Source of the DNA: Aegilops tauschii subsp. strangulata
Lineage: Eukaryota; Streptophyta; Magnoliopsida; Poales; Poaceae
Length of the DNA: 64,000 nt
NCBI RefSeq assembly: GCF_002575655.3
Contig: NC_053036.3
Span: forward strand, 646,744,736 to 646,808,735
Direction of reading: 5' to 3'
Shown here: positions 42,854-54,848 of the stretch, one piece after another
Layout of the letters: each line of letters begins with the position of its first letter
Position numbering within the stretch: the first letter of the stretch is position 1
Notes under the pieces: generated by a model
Databases searched by the model: none
What the model was told of the DNA's origin: nothing
What the model saw: only the letters and a program-made list of their open reading frames with translations
Translations under genes and position numbers: made by a program

Positions 42854-44101
42854 ATGGATATGGAACACGAAATACCAAAAAAATTAGGTGTACTTGCTAC
42901 TCATGGAGATGGGGAACCTCCTAAAACCCTCGATGCTGGTTATGTGAAAAATATTATGTACTACTTTGATAATCCTGAGAAAACCCCATTCAATTATGTA
43001 ATGGGAGACACGTTGGATCAACGTGAATACTTTAGGGATTATCGCTTGACTCAAAAAGGGAAACTATTATGGGATCAAATTCATATGTTGCATTGGTATG
43101 CTCGGGAACTATGCTTGAGATATGATTATACTTGTTGCTCTAGGATGAAGGCTCCACACCTTTCCTTTTCATTCAAATTTAATGATAATGAAACCTTATC
43201 TTCTTATGCTAATGGTATATATGATTACTATGATGTGGAACAAATAGAAGAATTCGTTGCTTTTATGGGTGCTTATGAGATTGAATCTTTGTTTAAAACG
43301 TGTGAAAATCTTGATGATGCTGTTTACAGATCTGAAAATTTTGCTATACTTAAATATTTCTATGAGAATTATGAATTCAATTCCGATATTGATGCATTTA
43401 TTGAGGAAGTCTCCGCTGTCCAAGAAGAGACTAATATTTTGCAGGAGTCTATGGAAGAAGGAATTGATGAAACTGTGAGTTCATTGGATGAAAAAGATGA
43501 TGAGGAGAGCGACGAACAGAAGGAGGAAGAGCGGATTAGCTACCCGTGCCCACCTTCTAATGAGAGTAACTCTTCAACTCATACATTGTTTAATTTCCCT
43601 TTGTGCTTACCGAAGGATGATTGCTATGATGATTGTTATGATCCCGTTGATTCTTTTGAAATATCCCTTTTTGATGATGCTTGCTATGCTTGTGGCCAAG
43701 ATGCCAATATGAATTATACTTATGGAGATGAACTTGCTATAGTTCCTTATGTTAAACATGAAATTGTTGCTATTGCACCCACACATGATAGTCCTATTAT
43801 CTTCTTGAATTCTCCCTACTACATTATATCGGAGAAGTTTGTGCTTATTAAGGATTATATTGATGGGTTGCATTTTGCTACTACACATGATGATTTTGAT
43901 AGATATAATATGCATGTGCTTGCTGCTCCTACTTGCAAATATTATGAGAGAGGAACTATATCTCCACCTCTCTATGTTTCCCATATGATAAAATTGCAAG
44001 AAACTACTTATACTATGCATTGGCTTTACTTTGTGTGCATGAATTGTTCTTTTATGACATGCCGATGCATAGGAAGAGATTTAGACTTCGTTGTTGCATG
44101 A
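42854..44101 (+). CDS. 415-aa ORF of non-autonomous Athila-like element, unit 2
   Basis: Full-length and open, like the unit-1 copy. I counted three base differences: one silent (CTT/CTC in TLDAG) and two replacements (DEREYF to DQREYF, and GLNFATT to GLHFATT). The acidic segment, the DDCYDDCYD stretch and the C-terminal C-x2-C-x4-C-x-C cluster are unchanged. Function unknown. The promoter LTR upstream is truncated to 75 bp, so expression from its own LTR is unlikely in either unit. Confidence 0.7.
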   Translation: MDMEHEIPKKLGVLATHGDGEPPKTLDAGYVKNIMYYFDNPEKTPFNYVMGDTLDQREYFRDYRLTQKGKLLWDQIHMLHWYARELCLRYDYTCCSRMKAPHLSFSFKFNDNETLSSYANGIYDYYDVEQIEEFVAFMGAYEIESLFKTCENLDDAVYRSENFAILKYFYENYEFNSDIDAFIEEVSAVQEETNILQESMEEGIDETVSSLDEKDDEESDEQKEEERISYPCPPSNESNSSTHTLFNFPLCLPKDDCYDDCYDPVDSFEISLFDDACYACGQDANMNYTYGDELAIVPYVKHEIVAIAPTHDSPIIFLNSPYYIISEKFVLIKDYIDGLHFATTHDDFDRYNMHVLAAPTCKYYERGTISPPLYVSHMIKLQETTYTMHWLYFVCMNCSFMTCRCIGRDLDFVVA

Positions 44102-47100
44102 TATATGTTACTTTGTGCTCATTACTAAATTACAAATAATTGTTAATTAAAATTGGCTTTGATATACCTTGGGATCCGGGTGGATCCATTACTTGAGCAC
44201 TATATGCCTAGCTTAATGGCTTTAAAGAAAGCGCTGCCAGGGAGACAACCCGGAAGTTTTAGAGAGTCATTTATTTCTGTTGAGTGCTTTTATATAGTTT
44301 AAAAACAAAATAAAATAAAGAGGGGAACCCAAAACTATTCAAAAAGGAAAGTGAAAGCGAGAGAGACAAGCATTGTTGAAGTGGGAGAGCTCCTTAAACT
44401 TTGTTCATGCTCACGGAAACTCTGTAAATCTTAATTACAGAAACTTTTCAACAAAAATAATTATCCCCTTGCACAATTCCATTGTATTATAAAAATAATG
44501 TTCCAAGGTTTGCCTTTAGGATGTTCACAATGCTTGTTGGTTTGTGCGGTGCAGGACATAAACTTTGGCTGTAGTGCGCGATTTTACATTTTTTACTGGA
44601 ACGTCGAACGGTTCTGATTCTTTTTGCACTGTATTTCTGTACAAATTGTTTATTTTCCCAATTTTGGTAGAATTTTTGGGGTAAGAGAAGTATGGTGAAT
44701 GTTCATATTGCTACAGACTGTTCTGTTTTTGATAGATTCTGTTTTTGATGCATAGTTTGCTTGTTTTGATGAAACTATCAACTTCTATCAGTGGATTAAG
44801 CCATGGAAAAGCTATATTACAATAGACACAATGAAAAAACAAAATATGAATCGGTTTGCAACAGTACTTAGAGTAGTGATTTGCTTTATTATACTAACGG
44901 ATCTTACCGAGTTTTCTGTTGAAGTTTTGTGTGGATGAAGTGTTTGATCGAGGAGGTCTCGGTATGAGGAAAAGGAAGAGAGGCAAGAGCTCAAGCTTGG
45001 GGATGCCCAAGGCACCCAAGTAAATATTCAAGGAGACTCAAGCGTCTAAGCTTGGGGATGCCCCGAAAGGCATCCCCTCTTTCTTCAACATGTATCGGTA
45101 TGTTTTCGGATTCGTTTCGTTCATGCGATATGTGCAAGTTTTGGAGCATCTTTTGCATTTAGTTTTCACTTTTCTTTTATGCACCATGCTGGTATGAGAT
45201 AGTCCATGGTTGATTTATAGAATGCTCATTGCACTTCACTTATGTCTTTTGAGTATGGCTTTATAGAATGCTTCATGTGCTTCACTTATATCATTTGATG
45301 TTTGGATTGCCTGTTTCTCTTCAGATAGAAAACCACCATTTGTAGAATGCTATTTTGCTTCACTTATATTTGTTAGAGCGTGGGCATATCTTTTGTAGAA
45401 AGAATCAAACTCTCTTGATTCACTTATATCTATTTAGAGAGATGACACGAATTGGTCATTCACATGGTTAGTCATAAAATCCTACATAAAACTTGTAGAT
45501 CACTGAATATGATATGTTTGATTCCTTGCGATAGTTTTGCGATATAGAGATGATAATATGCGGGAGGTTCTAGTAGATGGTTGTGTTTAGTAAGGATATT
45601 GGTTTGTGATTCCCGTAGCATGCACGTATGGTAAAAGTTGTGTGACAAATTTGTTGCATGGGGTGCTCTTTTAATTGTCTTCCTTATGTGTGGAGGTCGG
45701 GATCGCGCGATGGTTAACTCCTACCAACCCTTCCCCTAGGAGCATGCGTAGTAGTACTTTGCTTCGAGGGCAAGTAGACTTTTGCAATAAGTATATGAGT
45801 TCTTTATGACTAATGTGAGTCCATGGATTGTACACACTCTCACCCTTCCACATTGCTAGCCTTTATTATGCCGCGCAACTTTCGCCGGTATCTTGCACCC
45901 ATTATTTACCTTCCTCAAAACAGCCACCATACCTACCTATTATGACATTTCCATAGCCATTCCGAGATATATTGCCATGCAACTTTGCACCGTTCCATTT
46001 ATTATGACACGCCCCATCATTGTCACATTGCTCTTTGCATGATCATGTAGTTGACATCGTATTTGTGGCAAGGCCACCTCCATAATTTTTTTATACATGT
46101 CACTCTTGGTTCATTGCATATCCCGATACACCGCTGGAGGCATTCATTTAAAGTCATATCTTTTTTCTAGATATCAAGTTGTAATATTGAGTTGTAAGTA
46201 AATAAAAGTGTGATGATCATCATTATTAGAGCATTACCCCAATGAGGAAAGGATGATGGAGACTATGATTCCCCCACAAGTCGGGATGAGACTCCAGACT
46301 TTATGAAAAATAAAACAGGCCAAAGAATCCCAAATAAAAAAAGAGGCCAAAGAAGCCCACCAAAAAAAAAGAAAAGAAAATAAAATAAAAAATGAGAGAA
46401 AAAGAGAGAAGGGGCAATGTTACTATCCTTTTACCACACTTGTGCTTCAAAGTAGCACCATTTTCTTCATAGAGAGAGTCTCCTATGCTTTCACTTTCAT
46501 ATACTAGTGGGAATTTTTCATTATAGAACTTGGCTTGTATATTCCAATGATGGGCTTCCTCAAAATACCCTAGGTCTTCGTGAGCAAGCAAGTTGGATGC
46601 ACACCCACTTAGTTTCTTTTGTTGAGCTTTCATATATTTATAGCTCTAATGCATCCGTTGCATGGCAATCCCTACTCACTCACATTGATATCTATTAATG
46701 GGCATCTCCATAGCCCGTTGATACGCCTAGTTGATGTGAGACTATCTTCTCCCTTTTTGTCTTCACAACCACCCTGTTCCACATATAGTGCTATGTCCAT
46801 GGCTTGCGCTCATGTATTGCATAAGAGTTGAAAAATCTGAAGCGCGTTAAAAAGTATGAACCAATTGCTTGGCTAAAACCGGGGTTGTGCATGATGGGAG
46901 TATTTTGTGTGTTGAAAATGAAGCATGGCCTAACTATATGATTTTGTAGGGATAGCGTTATTTAGCATTGATATTTTGAAAGACATGATTGTTTGTTGGG
47001 ATGCCCTAAGTATTATTGTTTTTATGTCAAATGATAGACTATTGCCTTGAATCACTCGTGTCTTAATATTCATGCCATGATTAGATATATGATCAAGATT

Positions 47101-47183
47101 ATGCTAGGTAGCATTCCACATCAAAAATTATCTTTTTTATCATTTACCTACTCGAGGACGAGCAGGAATAAGCTTGGGGATGC
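44102..47183 (+). other. Noncoding internal region, Athila-like unit 2
   Basis: The counterpart of 27930-31012, with the hairpin at 45054-45077, CTTCAC motifs (one lost: TTGATTCACTTATATC near 45416) and the polypurine-type site before 47184. Confidence 0.6.
45054..45077 (+). other. Conserved hairpin, unit 2
   Basis: GGGGATGCC-CCGAAA-GGCATCCCC, identical to unit 1. Confidence 0.65.
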
Positions 47184-48412
47184 TGATACGTCTCTGTCGT
47201 ATCTATAATTTTTGATTGTTCCATGCCAATATTATTCAACTTTCATATACTTTTGGAAACTTTTTATACTATTTTTTGGGACTAACATATTGATCCAGTG
47301 CCTAGTGCCAGTTCCTGTTTGTTGCTTGTTTTATGTTTCACAGAAACCCCATATCAAACAGAGTCCAAATGGGATAAAAACGGATGGAGAATACTTTTGG
47401 AATATTTATGATTTCTGGGACGAAAAATCAACGCGAGACGGTGCGCGAGGGGGCCACGAGGCAGGGGGGCGCCCCTGACCCTCGTGGGCACCCCGTAAGG
47501 CGGTTGACGCTCTTCTTTTGCCACAAGAAAGCTAATTTTCGGAGAAAAATCTGGGCGAAGGTTTCAATCTAATCGGATTTACGGATCTCCGGATATAAAC
47601 GAAATGGTGAAAGGGCAGAATCTGAGAACGCAGAAATAGAGAGAGAGAGAGAGAGATAGATCCAATCTCGGAGGCGCTCTCGCCCCTCCCACGCCGTGGG
47701 AGCCAAGGACTAGAGGGGAAACCCTTCTCCCATCTAGGGAGAAGGTCAAGGAAGAAGAAGAAGATGGGGGGCTCTCTCCCCCTTGCCCCCGGTGGCGCCG
47801 GAACGCTGCCGGGGGCCATCATCATCATCGCGATCTACACCAACACCTCCGCCGTGTTCACCAACATCTCCATCACCTTCCCCCCATCTATATTCAGCGG
47901 TCCACTCTCCCGCAACCCGCTGTACCCTCTACTTGAACATGGTGCTTTATGCTTCATATTATTATCCAATGATGTGTTGCCATCCTATGATGTCTGAGTA
48001 GATTTTCGTTGTCCTATCGGTGATGGGTGAATTGCTATGATTGGTTTAATTTGCTTGTGGTTATGTTGCTGCCCTCTCCACGGGGCTTTTTCACTAATAG
48101 GTTTCATGTTACGCCAATTTGAACTTGCTCGGTCTGTGCCCTCCGTGTCGCGCAAGCGTGAGGGATTCCCGCTGTAGGGTGTTGCAATACATTCATGATT
48201 CGCTTATAGTTGGTTTCTTGAGTGACAGAAGCATAAACCCGAGTAAGGGGCCGGGTTGTGGCATATGGGATAAAGGGGACTTGATGCTTTAATGCTATGG
48301 TTGGGTTTTACCTTAATGATCTTTAGTAGTTGCGGATGCTTACTAGAGTTCCAATCATAAGTACATATGATCCAAGAAGAGAAAGTATGTTAGCTTATGC
48401 CGCTCCAACATA
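47184..48412 (+). repeat. 3' LTR of unit 2, truncated
   Basis: Starts TGATACGTCTCTGTCGTATC. It runs to GCCGCTCCAACATA and then jumps to TGTCTTGCTTAGATCTGG, which in unit 1 lies 410 bp further on. The join shares only TA. Confidence 0.85.
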
Positions 48413-51002
48413 TGTCTTGCTTAGATCTGGAGTGCATGAGAGAGTGAAAGAGAGGAACCCTAGTAAAGCAAGCGCTAAGGCTCCTCCTTATATATATAGT
48501 GAAGTGATTTTGTTGTACCAGCTTCAAAAAATGCGCTGCTACGTGTACCCGTGAGTGGGTGTGAGAGAACTAGTGCGTGCGCGCACCGCTTCTTTTTGTG
48601 AGAGTACAATATACTCTACCCAAAGAACGTTCGCCACAAGAGTAATAGTATAAGTGTGTGACGTGTGAGCTAAAATAAAAGGTGCGCGGCATCTTTTGTT
48701 TTTTAGAAGTTCTGAGGGTAGGGTGTGAAGAGCACATATGTGTGTGACATCTACCTGCAGATAGACGGTGAGTGCGAGAGGACTCGGGAGAGTCGTGACT
48801 CATGATGGTGCGTGTGTGCGTGAGACAGAGTGGGCACGTATCAATGCAATGCATGTGTCCGTAAATCATTATCCGACAAACGTTCGCCACAAGCCATTTC
48901 CTGACGAACGCCGTAAGAACCGTTAGATCTGCATCCGATAGTGTCAGTTTTGCCATGTCATTTAACAGAGAAGCCACTCCTCCTACACACTGTGGCACCC
49001 CAGCTCAGAGCAACCGGTTTACCATGCATTGCCAGCCCAGAGACCATGTCTTCTGGCAACACACAACATCTTGGTACAGAAAACAGTCGCTTTATTGATG
49101 CTAGCGGATCATAGTTCATATTACAACAGGTGGCGAGGCCAAGCGGCACACACGGTGCGACTGAACAATATGTAGATTATATAGTGAACATAAAGGGGGC
49201 CTCGAGCATAACAACTACGCAGCAGCGGAACGACGTCGTAGCGGAACTCAATAGCACAGGGACACCGATGTGGACACGATCTAGACTCGGACAGCACTCC
49301 TTTCCAGCGAGACTTTCCTGAAAGCTCTCATGACATGCTAGGTCAGTACGTTGAATGTACTTGCAAGCTCACAACAAACATAAACATAATGACAAGCAAT
49401 ATCATGATATTTAACCAATTGCTTTACTAATGCAATATCATCTCATACATGCAGTGATCATGATCTTGTGATATAAGTCCCTCGGACTTGCTTACCAAAC
49501 GGTGATCGCTCTTGGATCACAAACGGACCATCCTCGTGGTCTTTGATTGGGTTACCTCGTAACCAAATGGTGATCTTACCGAGATCACAAACGGACCAAC
49601 AACTTGGTCTCCATCAACACAATGTTTTCCCAAACATCATCTTCTCAACAGTGCAAAGTTCATATCTTATTGTGCAAAATTAATTAAACGTTGACCCATG
49701 GTGTGACCTACTTTCGAGCGAGTCCGTAACCGTGGACTCGGCTATCGATAGATTTAATACACTCTGCAGAGGTAGCGCACTGTACCCACACCACGGAACC
49801 CATGGCCTTGCACTCCCATTCGGGTGGACCAACGGCGTTCCGACAAAACTCCTCCATTGCCATGACACTCTCCTAGCCACTCCGACTCACTCCCCACTAG
49901 GCTAGTCCTAGGTGGCCCCGTGTCTACCTAAGACACCAACGGCCACCGTCGTGGCAAAACATAGACTGTCCCAAACGGGAACAAGGTACCATAACAACAA
50001 CAACGGGCACACAAGGTTATGTCTGCTTACCGGGCCAGGGTACCGCACGCCCATAACCTTCCCTCGTTGGAGGCACCGACCAGAGGCATGACAACGGACC
50101 GAATAAAGGCCTTCCCACAAAGGCAAATGTGGTTGCACTGGGAAAACTCGATTCGGTGGCACCACGACCCGATCAACGATATGTTCAAGTTGAGTTATTA
50201 TCAGGTTCAACTTAAGGTGAAAGTAACCGGTGTCATCATATGCCATGTGAAAGGATCAATATAGTTGACGAGAGGGGGGGGGGTGAATAGGCAACTAACA
50301 ATTTTTAGCTTTTCTTTAACAAATTAAACTTTGCATCAAAGTAGGTTGTCTAGATATGCAACTAGGTGAGCAACCTATATGATGCAACAACAACCAGTAC
50401 ACAAGCAAGCAAGGGATACAACACAAATAAGCTTGCACAAGGAAAGGCACGAGATAACCAAGAGTGGAGTCGGTGAAGACGAGGATGTGTTACCGAAGTT
50501 CCTACCTTTTGAGGGGAAGTACGTCTCCGTTAGAGCGGTGTGGAGGCACAATGCTCCCCAAGAAGCCACTAGGGCCACCGTATTCCCCTCACGCCCTCAC
50601 ACAGTGCGAGATGCCGAGATTCCACTATTGGTGCCCTTGAAGGCGGCGACTGAACATTTACAAACAAGGTTGGGGCAATCTCCACAACTTAATTGGAGGC
50701 TCCCAACGACACCACGAAGCTTCACCACAATGAACTATGGCTCCGCGGTGACCTCAACCGTCTAGGGTGGTCAAACACCCAAGAGTAACAAGATACGCTA
50801 GGGATTAGTGTGGGGAATCAAATTTCTCTTGGTGGAAGTGTAGATCGGGGCCTTCTCAACCAATCCTGAGCAAATCAACAAGTTTGATTGGCTAGGGAGA
50901 GAGATCGGGTGAAAATGGAGCTTGGAGCAACAATGGAGCTTTTGGGGGAAGAGGTAAGTCAACTTTGGAGAAGAAGACCCCCTTTTATAGTGGGGGGGGG
51001 GA
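48413..51002 (+). other. Unclassified repeats, unit 2
   Basis: The counterpart of 32651-35237: an unclassified flank, the TGTGGCACCCC-starting LTR-like sequence from 48991, and the GTGAATAGGCAAC repeat, ending in TTTTATAGTG plus a G-run at 51001. No gene is supported. Confidence 0.4.
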
Positions 51003-51500
51003 CACTACAAAAAAAAAGACACATCCGTGACATTTTGGGCCGAACGAATTTTTTTTCTGTCATACATATGACACTTCTATGACGATAATTGTGACAAAAC
51101 CCGGTATCATCATAGATGTGGTGGGCTCCTGCTTCTATGACAAAAAATCTTGACAGCTCTTCATCCTGGGCGGGCCGGAGACGCAGCTGCATGACATTCT
51201 TTGGGCCGTCCATGACGGAAAAAACCGTGGTAGAAGCGAGGGCGAGGAAAATTTCGGGGAGTTCCCGGTTACAGTGGGAGGTCGGGGGCCGAGCGATGCG
51301 CGTTTCTCTCGTACACGTACGCGCGTGTGTGCGAGGCGTTGGCTCTAACTGAACCCGAGCGAGGCGTTGGGCTCTAACTGAACCCGAGTGATTGCACTAC
51401 AGGCTACGCATTACTGAACTCGAGCGATCGATCGATGGCTGTTAACTGAACCCGATCGAGCGATTCCTTCACTACTGCTGCTAACTGAAGCCGATCGATG

Positions 51501-51859
51501 CTGCCTCTGGGATGAACAGTGAGCGTTGCGGGGGGGGGGGGGTGTTGGATGAACAGTGAGCGGTGGCGTTGCCTCTGGATGAACAGGACCCCGTGGTGTG
51601 GTGGAGGGCTGGATGAACAGTAGATGGTGGAGGGGTGCCCGTGGAGGGGTGGTTGAACAGGACCCCGTGGTGTGGAGGGATGGATGAACAGTAGACGGTG
51701 GAGGGGTGCCCGTGTAGGGGTGGTTGAACCGTAGCCGGTGGAGTAGCGCGCGGTGGAGGCTGGATGAACAGGAGCCCGTGGAGGCTGGAGGAGGTCGACG
51801 GTAGCCCGTGGAGGCTGGAGGAGGTCGACGGTGGAGATGAACAGTATCCCGTGGAGTCC
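51501..51859 (+). repeat. GATGAACAG subterminal array, unit 3
   Basis: About ten GATGAACAG/GTTGAACAG motifs in a different arrangement from units 1 and 2, including a G-run at 51530-51541 and two copies of a ~100-bp unit (GGTGGAGGGGTGCCCGTG...). Confidence 0.65.
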
Positions 51860-52165
51860 CGTTTTGTGGTACGCCACACCCCTCCCGATGAACAGGACCC
51901 CCGTTTCGACCGTAGGAGGTCTGTTTCGTCCGTTTTGCAGTACGCCATACCCCTCCCGATCAACAGGACCCCCGTTTCGACCGTAGGAGGTCCGTTTCGT
52001 CCGTTTTGCGGTACGCCACACCCCTCCCGATCAACAGGACCCCCGTTTTGACCGTAGGAGGTCCGTTTCCTCCGTTTTGCGGTACGCCACACCCCTCTCG
52101 ATCAACAGGACCCCCGTTTCGACCGTAGGAGGTCCGTTTCCTCCGTTTTGCGGTACGCCACACTC
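51860..52165 (+). repeat. 71-bp tandem repeat, unit 3
   Basis: The anchor CGTTTTG occurs at 51860, 51931, 52002, 52073 and 52144, exactly 71 bp apart. Each unit has GCGGTACGCCACACCCCTCC, then GATCAACAGGACCCCC, GACCGTAGGAGGTC and a T/C-rich end. Units differ at a few bases. Corresponding units in copies 1 and 2 are spaced about 70-80 bp and are more diverged. Confidence 0.85.
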
Positions 52166-52499
52166 CTCCCCATGAACACGGCGCATTCCGTTGCCTCCCC
52201 ATGAACACGACGCATTCCGTTGCCTCCCCATGAACACGACGACGACACTGTTTCTCCGTTCCGACCCAGCCATGTACACGAGCCCTGGCCGTACGTATGC
52301 GCTAGTAGGCGTTCGAGACCTCGCCAGTATGTACATATACGTGGCCGTATTTTCTTTCTTGCACCCTGGCCGCTGTACGTACGTGTACATGCTATGTGCG
52401 CGCCTCAACTACGACACGTACACGCCTCTACTACGACACGTGCGCGCCTCTACATCCACCAGTATATATGTACGTACACGTTCGCGACCAAAATGACAA

Positions 52500-54114
52500 C
52501 GCTACATACACTTCGACCAGGTGGGTCCCGACTGTCAGGCACTTCCTTGCCTGCGAAGATGTAGCTGGTGGGTCCCAGCAGTCAGGGGGGCGAATCGTTT
52601 TTTTTTGCCCGGACGCACTTCCTTGCATGCGAAGATGTAGCTGGTGGGTCCAAGCAGTCAGGGGCAAACGTTTTTTTCACGAAATACGGTGGCCCGTCTG
52701 GTGGGTTCCCGCTGTCAGGTGGAGGAATAATTATTTTGCACGTAATAAGGAGGCACTTCCTTGCTGTGGCCGTGGACCCAGCTGTCAGCCTCTCCACGTA
52801 CAGTCCACGTCCGATGGAAGCCGTTCCTTGACCACGTTGACCACCCCGCGCCAAGAGCACTAGGGCGGTGGACGACGGCGAGGCCTAGGAAGGGGACGAC
52901 GCGGAGCCGGGGAAGACGCGGCAGTGGATGCCCACGCGTAGAGAAGTACGAGGGTTCACTAGTTCGCTGCGGTGTGAGGCTGCCGTCGCCGCAGAATAAC
53001 GGGGGGTGTGGGTGAGTAGAGGGATGGCCTGGCCAGCGGTGGGAGTAGTAGGGGGCGGTGAGGCCTCCGCCGCATCGCAGCCGGCCACGGGAGGCAGGAG
53101 CACGAGGCACGACCGGCGCTGGTTTGGGCGGCTGGAGCAAGAAGACCAGAGGTTGAAGAAGCACTACGGCCGTTGGATGGACATCGTACGGTCACTGGAG
53201 CTAGAATCGTGCAAATTGACTAAGTTGAAAAAGCCCTCCGTCCCCGTCACCTTAGTAGGCCCACAAGTCAGCCTGCCACTATACTGGGTCCCAGCTAACA
53301 GGGGGAGTATTCATTTTTTTGTGCGTAATAAGGAGGAACTTCCTTGCGTGCTAAGATATAGCTGGTGGGTCCGAGCTGTGAGTGGCGATAACGTTTTTTC
53401 ACGAAATACAGAGGCCCTTTCGGTTGGTCCCTGATGTTAGGTGGAGGAATCATTATTTTGCGCGTAATAAGGAGGCATTTCCTTGCGTGCGGCCGTGGAC
53501 CCAGTTGTCGGCCTCTCCACGTATAGTCCACTTCAGATGCATGTCGGTCGTTGACCACATTGACCAGGCCGCGCCGAGAGCACTAGGGCGGTGGACGACG
53601 ACGAGGCCTAGGGAGGGAACGACACGGAGGTAGGGAAGACTCGACAGTTTCCCACGCGGAGGGGAGTACGACTGTACGAGGGTTTACTGGTTCGTCTGCC
53701 GTCGCTGGAGAATAACAGCAGGTGTGGGTGATTAGAGGGATGGCTAGGCCAGCGATGGGAGTACGGTGGGGCGGTGAGGCCTGCGCGACAGCAGAGCCGG
53801 CCGCGGGGAGGAGGGAGCAGGCAGTCCCGCCGGCGCTTGTTTGAGCGGCTGGAGCAGGAAGAGCAGAGATTGAAGAAGCACGACGGCCGTTGGATGGCCA
53901 TCCGACAGTCACTGCTTGTGCGTCAACCTTTTTTTAGGAAAGCTTCAAATCTGTGGAAAACAGCATACAACCCATCTGCCATTATTTCTAATAATTTACA
54001 ACCCATTTGCTAATTATTGAGGTTTTTTTGGAGCCCATATTCTTTTTGTTAGCATTACAGCCCATATTGTGGCCACGGTTAAAAAATTATACGAAATTTT
54101 GCATATTTCGGTGC
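52500..54114 (+). repeat. Diverged internal repeat blocks, unit 3
   Basis: Only two blocks (markers at about 52792 and 53515). The ~1.8-kb stretch corresponding to 21540-23320 in unit 1 is absent. Either unit 1 gained an internal duplication or unit 3 lost it. Confidence 0.6.
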
Positions 54115-54687
54115 CCAGAGGTGGCGGCGCGGCTAGAGGACGGCAGTCTATGAGAGCGTACTGTGGGAGCGAGAGGATCGCCGAACCGCGGTGCCAACGT
54201 ATCGGCGCGGCGGGGAGGGCGGCTTTGGCGGAGCGAATGGAGTGGAGGGGGACAGGGGGGAGGGGGGTTTGGGGAATATTATTGGCTAGTTGGCCGAAGG
54301 GCGGTTGAATCGGATTTGGGGGGAATTTTTGGGTGTGGGGGGGCATTTTCCAGCGGTGGGCGGGGGAAGTTTGACACATGGTCGGTTTCTCCAAGTGCAG
54401 TCCCACGTGTCAGTGAAGAGGCAAGCCGAAGCGCATTCCATTTGCATGAGCCGTGTGCAGAACCGAACATGTGTGGGGTGCAATGCGACCGCGAGAGGAG
54501 TGCTGTGAGTGTACCGCCTTTTTTCCTTTTAAACTAGGTGCTTCGCCCTCTCAAAAAAAATTTTGTTGCTTCGCGCGATCCATCGATACTACTACTAGTA
54601 ATCCGGTAATCCCGACTAAAACGGCGCGGCCGGGTCTTTTCCCGCGCGATATGCTGGGAGGTTGGCTTAGTTGGGTTTTTTAGGACG
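54115..54687. other. GC-rich unclassified sequence
   Basis: Starts abruptly at the end of unit 3 similarity (CCAGAGGTGGCGGCGCGGC). G-rich on the plus strand to about 54400, then a stretch with CCACGTGTCAGTG and a T-rich end. Open frames of up to 130 codons on both strands show no domain. Nature unknown. Confidence 0.3.
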
Positions 54688-54848
54688 AGTAATGCTACAC
54701 CTACGTAATCCCAGTTACGTAATTAACGTAATGTGAAACGTGTGAGCTGTTGATTGTAGATTGGGGGGAGGGAGGGGCCCACCACCATGAAAATCAGGGG
54801 AGGAGAGAGAGAGAGAGAGGCAATTTACGTTAACCCTTTCGTAGGTTC
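54688..54848. mobile_element. MITE-like fragment
   Basis: Starts GAGTAATGCTACACCTACGT and ends near TTACGTTAACCCTTTCGTAGG, giving imperfect inverted ends built on ACCTACG and TTACGTAA. A GA run lies inside (54803-54823). The right end is cut by the LTR that begins at 54849. Superfamily not assigned. Confidence 0.35.

Larger units (their letters stand above)
42655..48412 (+). mobile_element. Non-autonomous Athila-like element, unit 2, 3' truncated
   Basis: The duplicate of the unit-1 element: 5' LTR remnant 42655-42729, primer site 42741, ORF 42854-44101, hairpin 45054-45077, 3' LTR from 47184. A 410-bp deletion removes the last 351 bp of the 3' LTR and 59 bp beyond it. Confidence 0.85.
35238..51002 (+). 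repeat. Tandem unit 2 (about 15.77 kb)
   Basis: The second copy, joined directly to unit 1: TTTTATAGTGGGGGGGA is followed by CACTACAAAAAAAAGACAC at 35238. The same junction occurs at 51002/51003 with unit 3. Its first ~320 bp are unit-3-like and the rest is unit-1-like. Confidence 0.9.
51003..54114 (+). repeat. Tandem unit 3, partial (about 3.1 kb)
   Basis: It carries the CACTA terminus and the first part of the block only. Similarity to units 1 and 2 stops abruptly after ATTTCGGTGC at about 54114. A 190-bp comparison near 52,785 shows about 10% difference from unit 1, so this copy is older than the unit 1/2 split. It has two internal blocks instead of four and a cleaner 71-bp array. Confidence 0.85.
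51003..54114 (+). mobile_element. CACTA-like element B, left part
   Basis: The terminus CACTACAAAAAAAAAGACAC is at 51003, with the same CATGAC-rich terminal sequence, a 71-bp array and two noncoding internal blocks. It breaks off at about 54114 without a right terminus. Confidence 0.6.

Noticed and set aside
51860..52165. CRISPR-like regular repeat
   Set aside because: The 71-bp units are tandem with no unique spacers, in a plant TE; no cas genes.
54014..54537. ORFs of 124-130 codons on both strands
   Set aside because: G-rich low-complexity translation, no motifs, overlapping frames on opposite strands.
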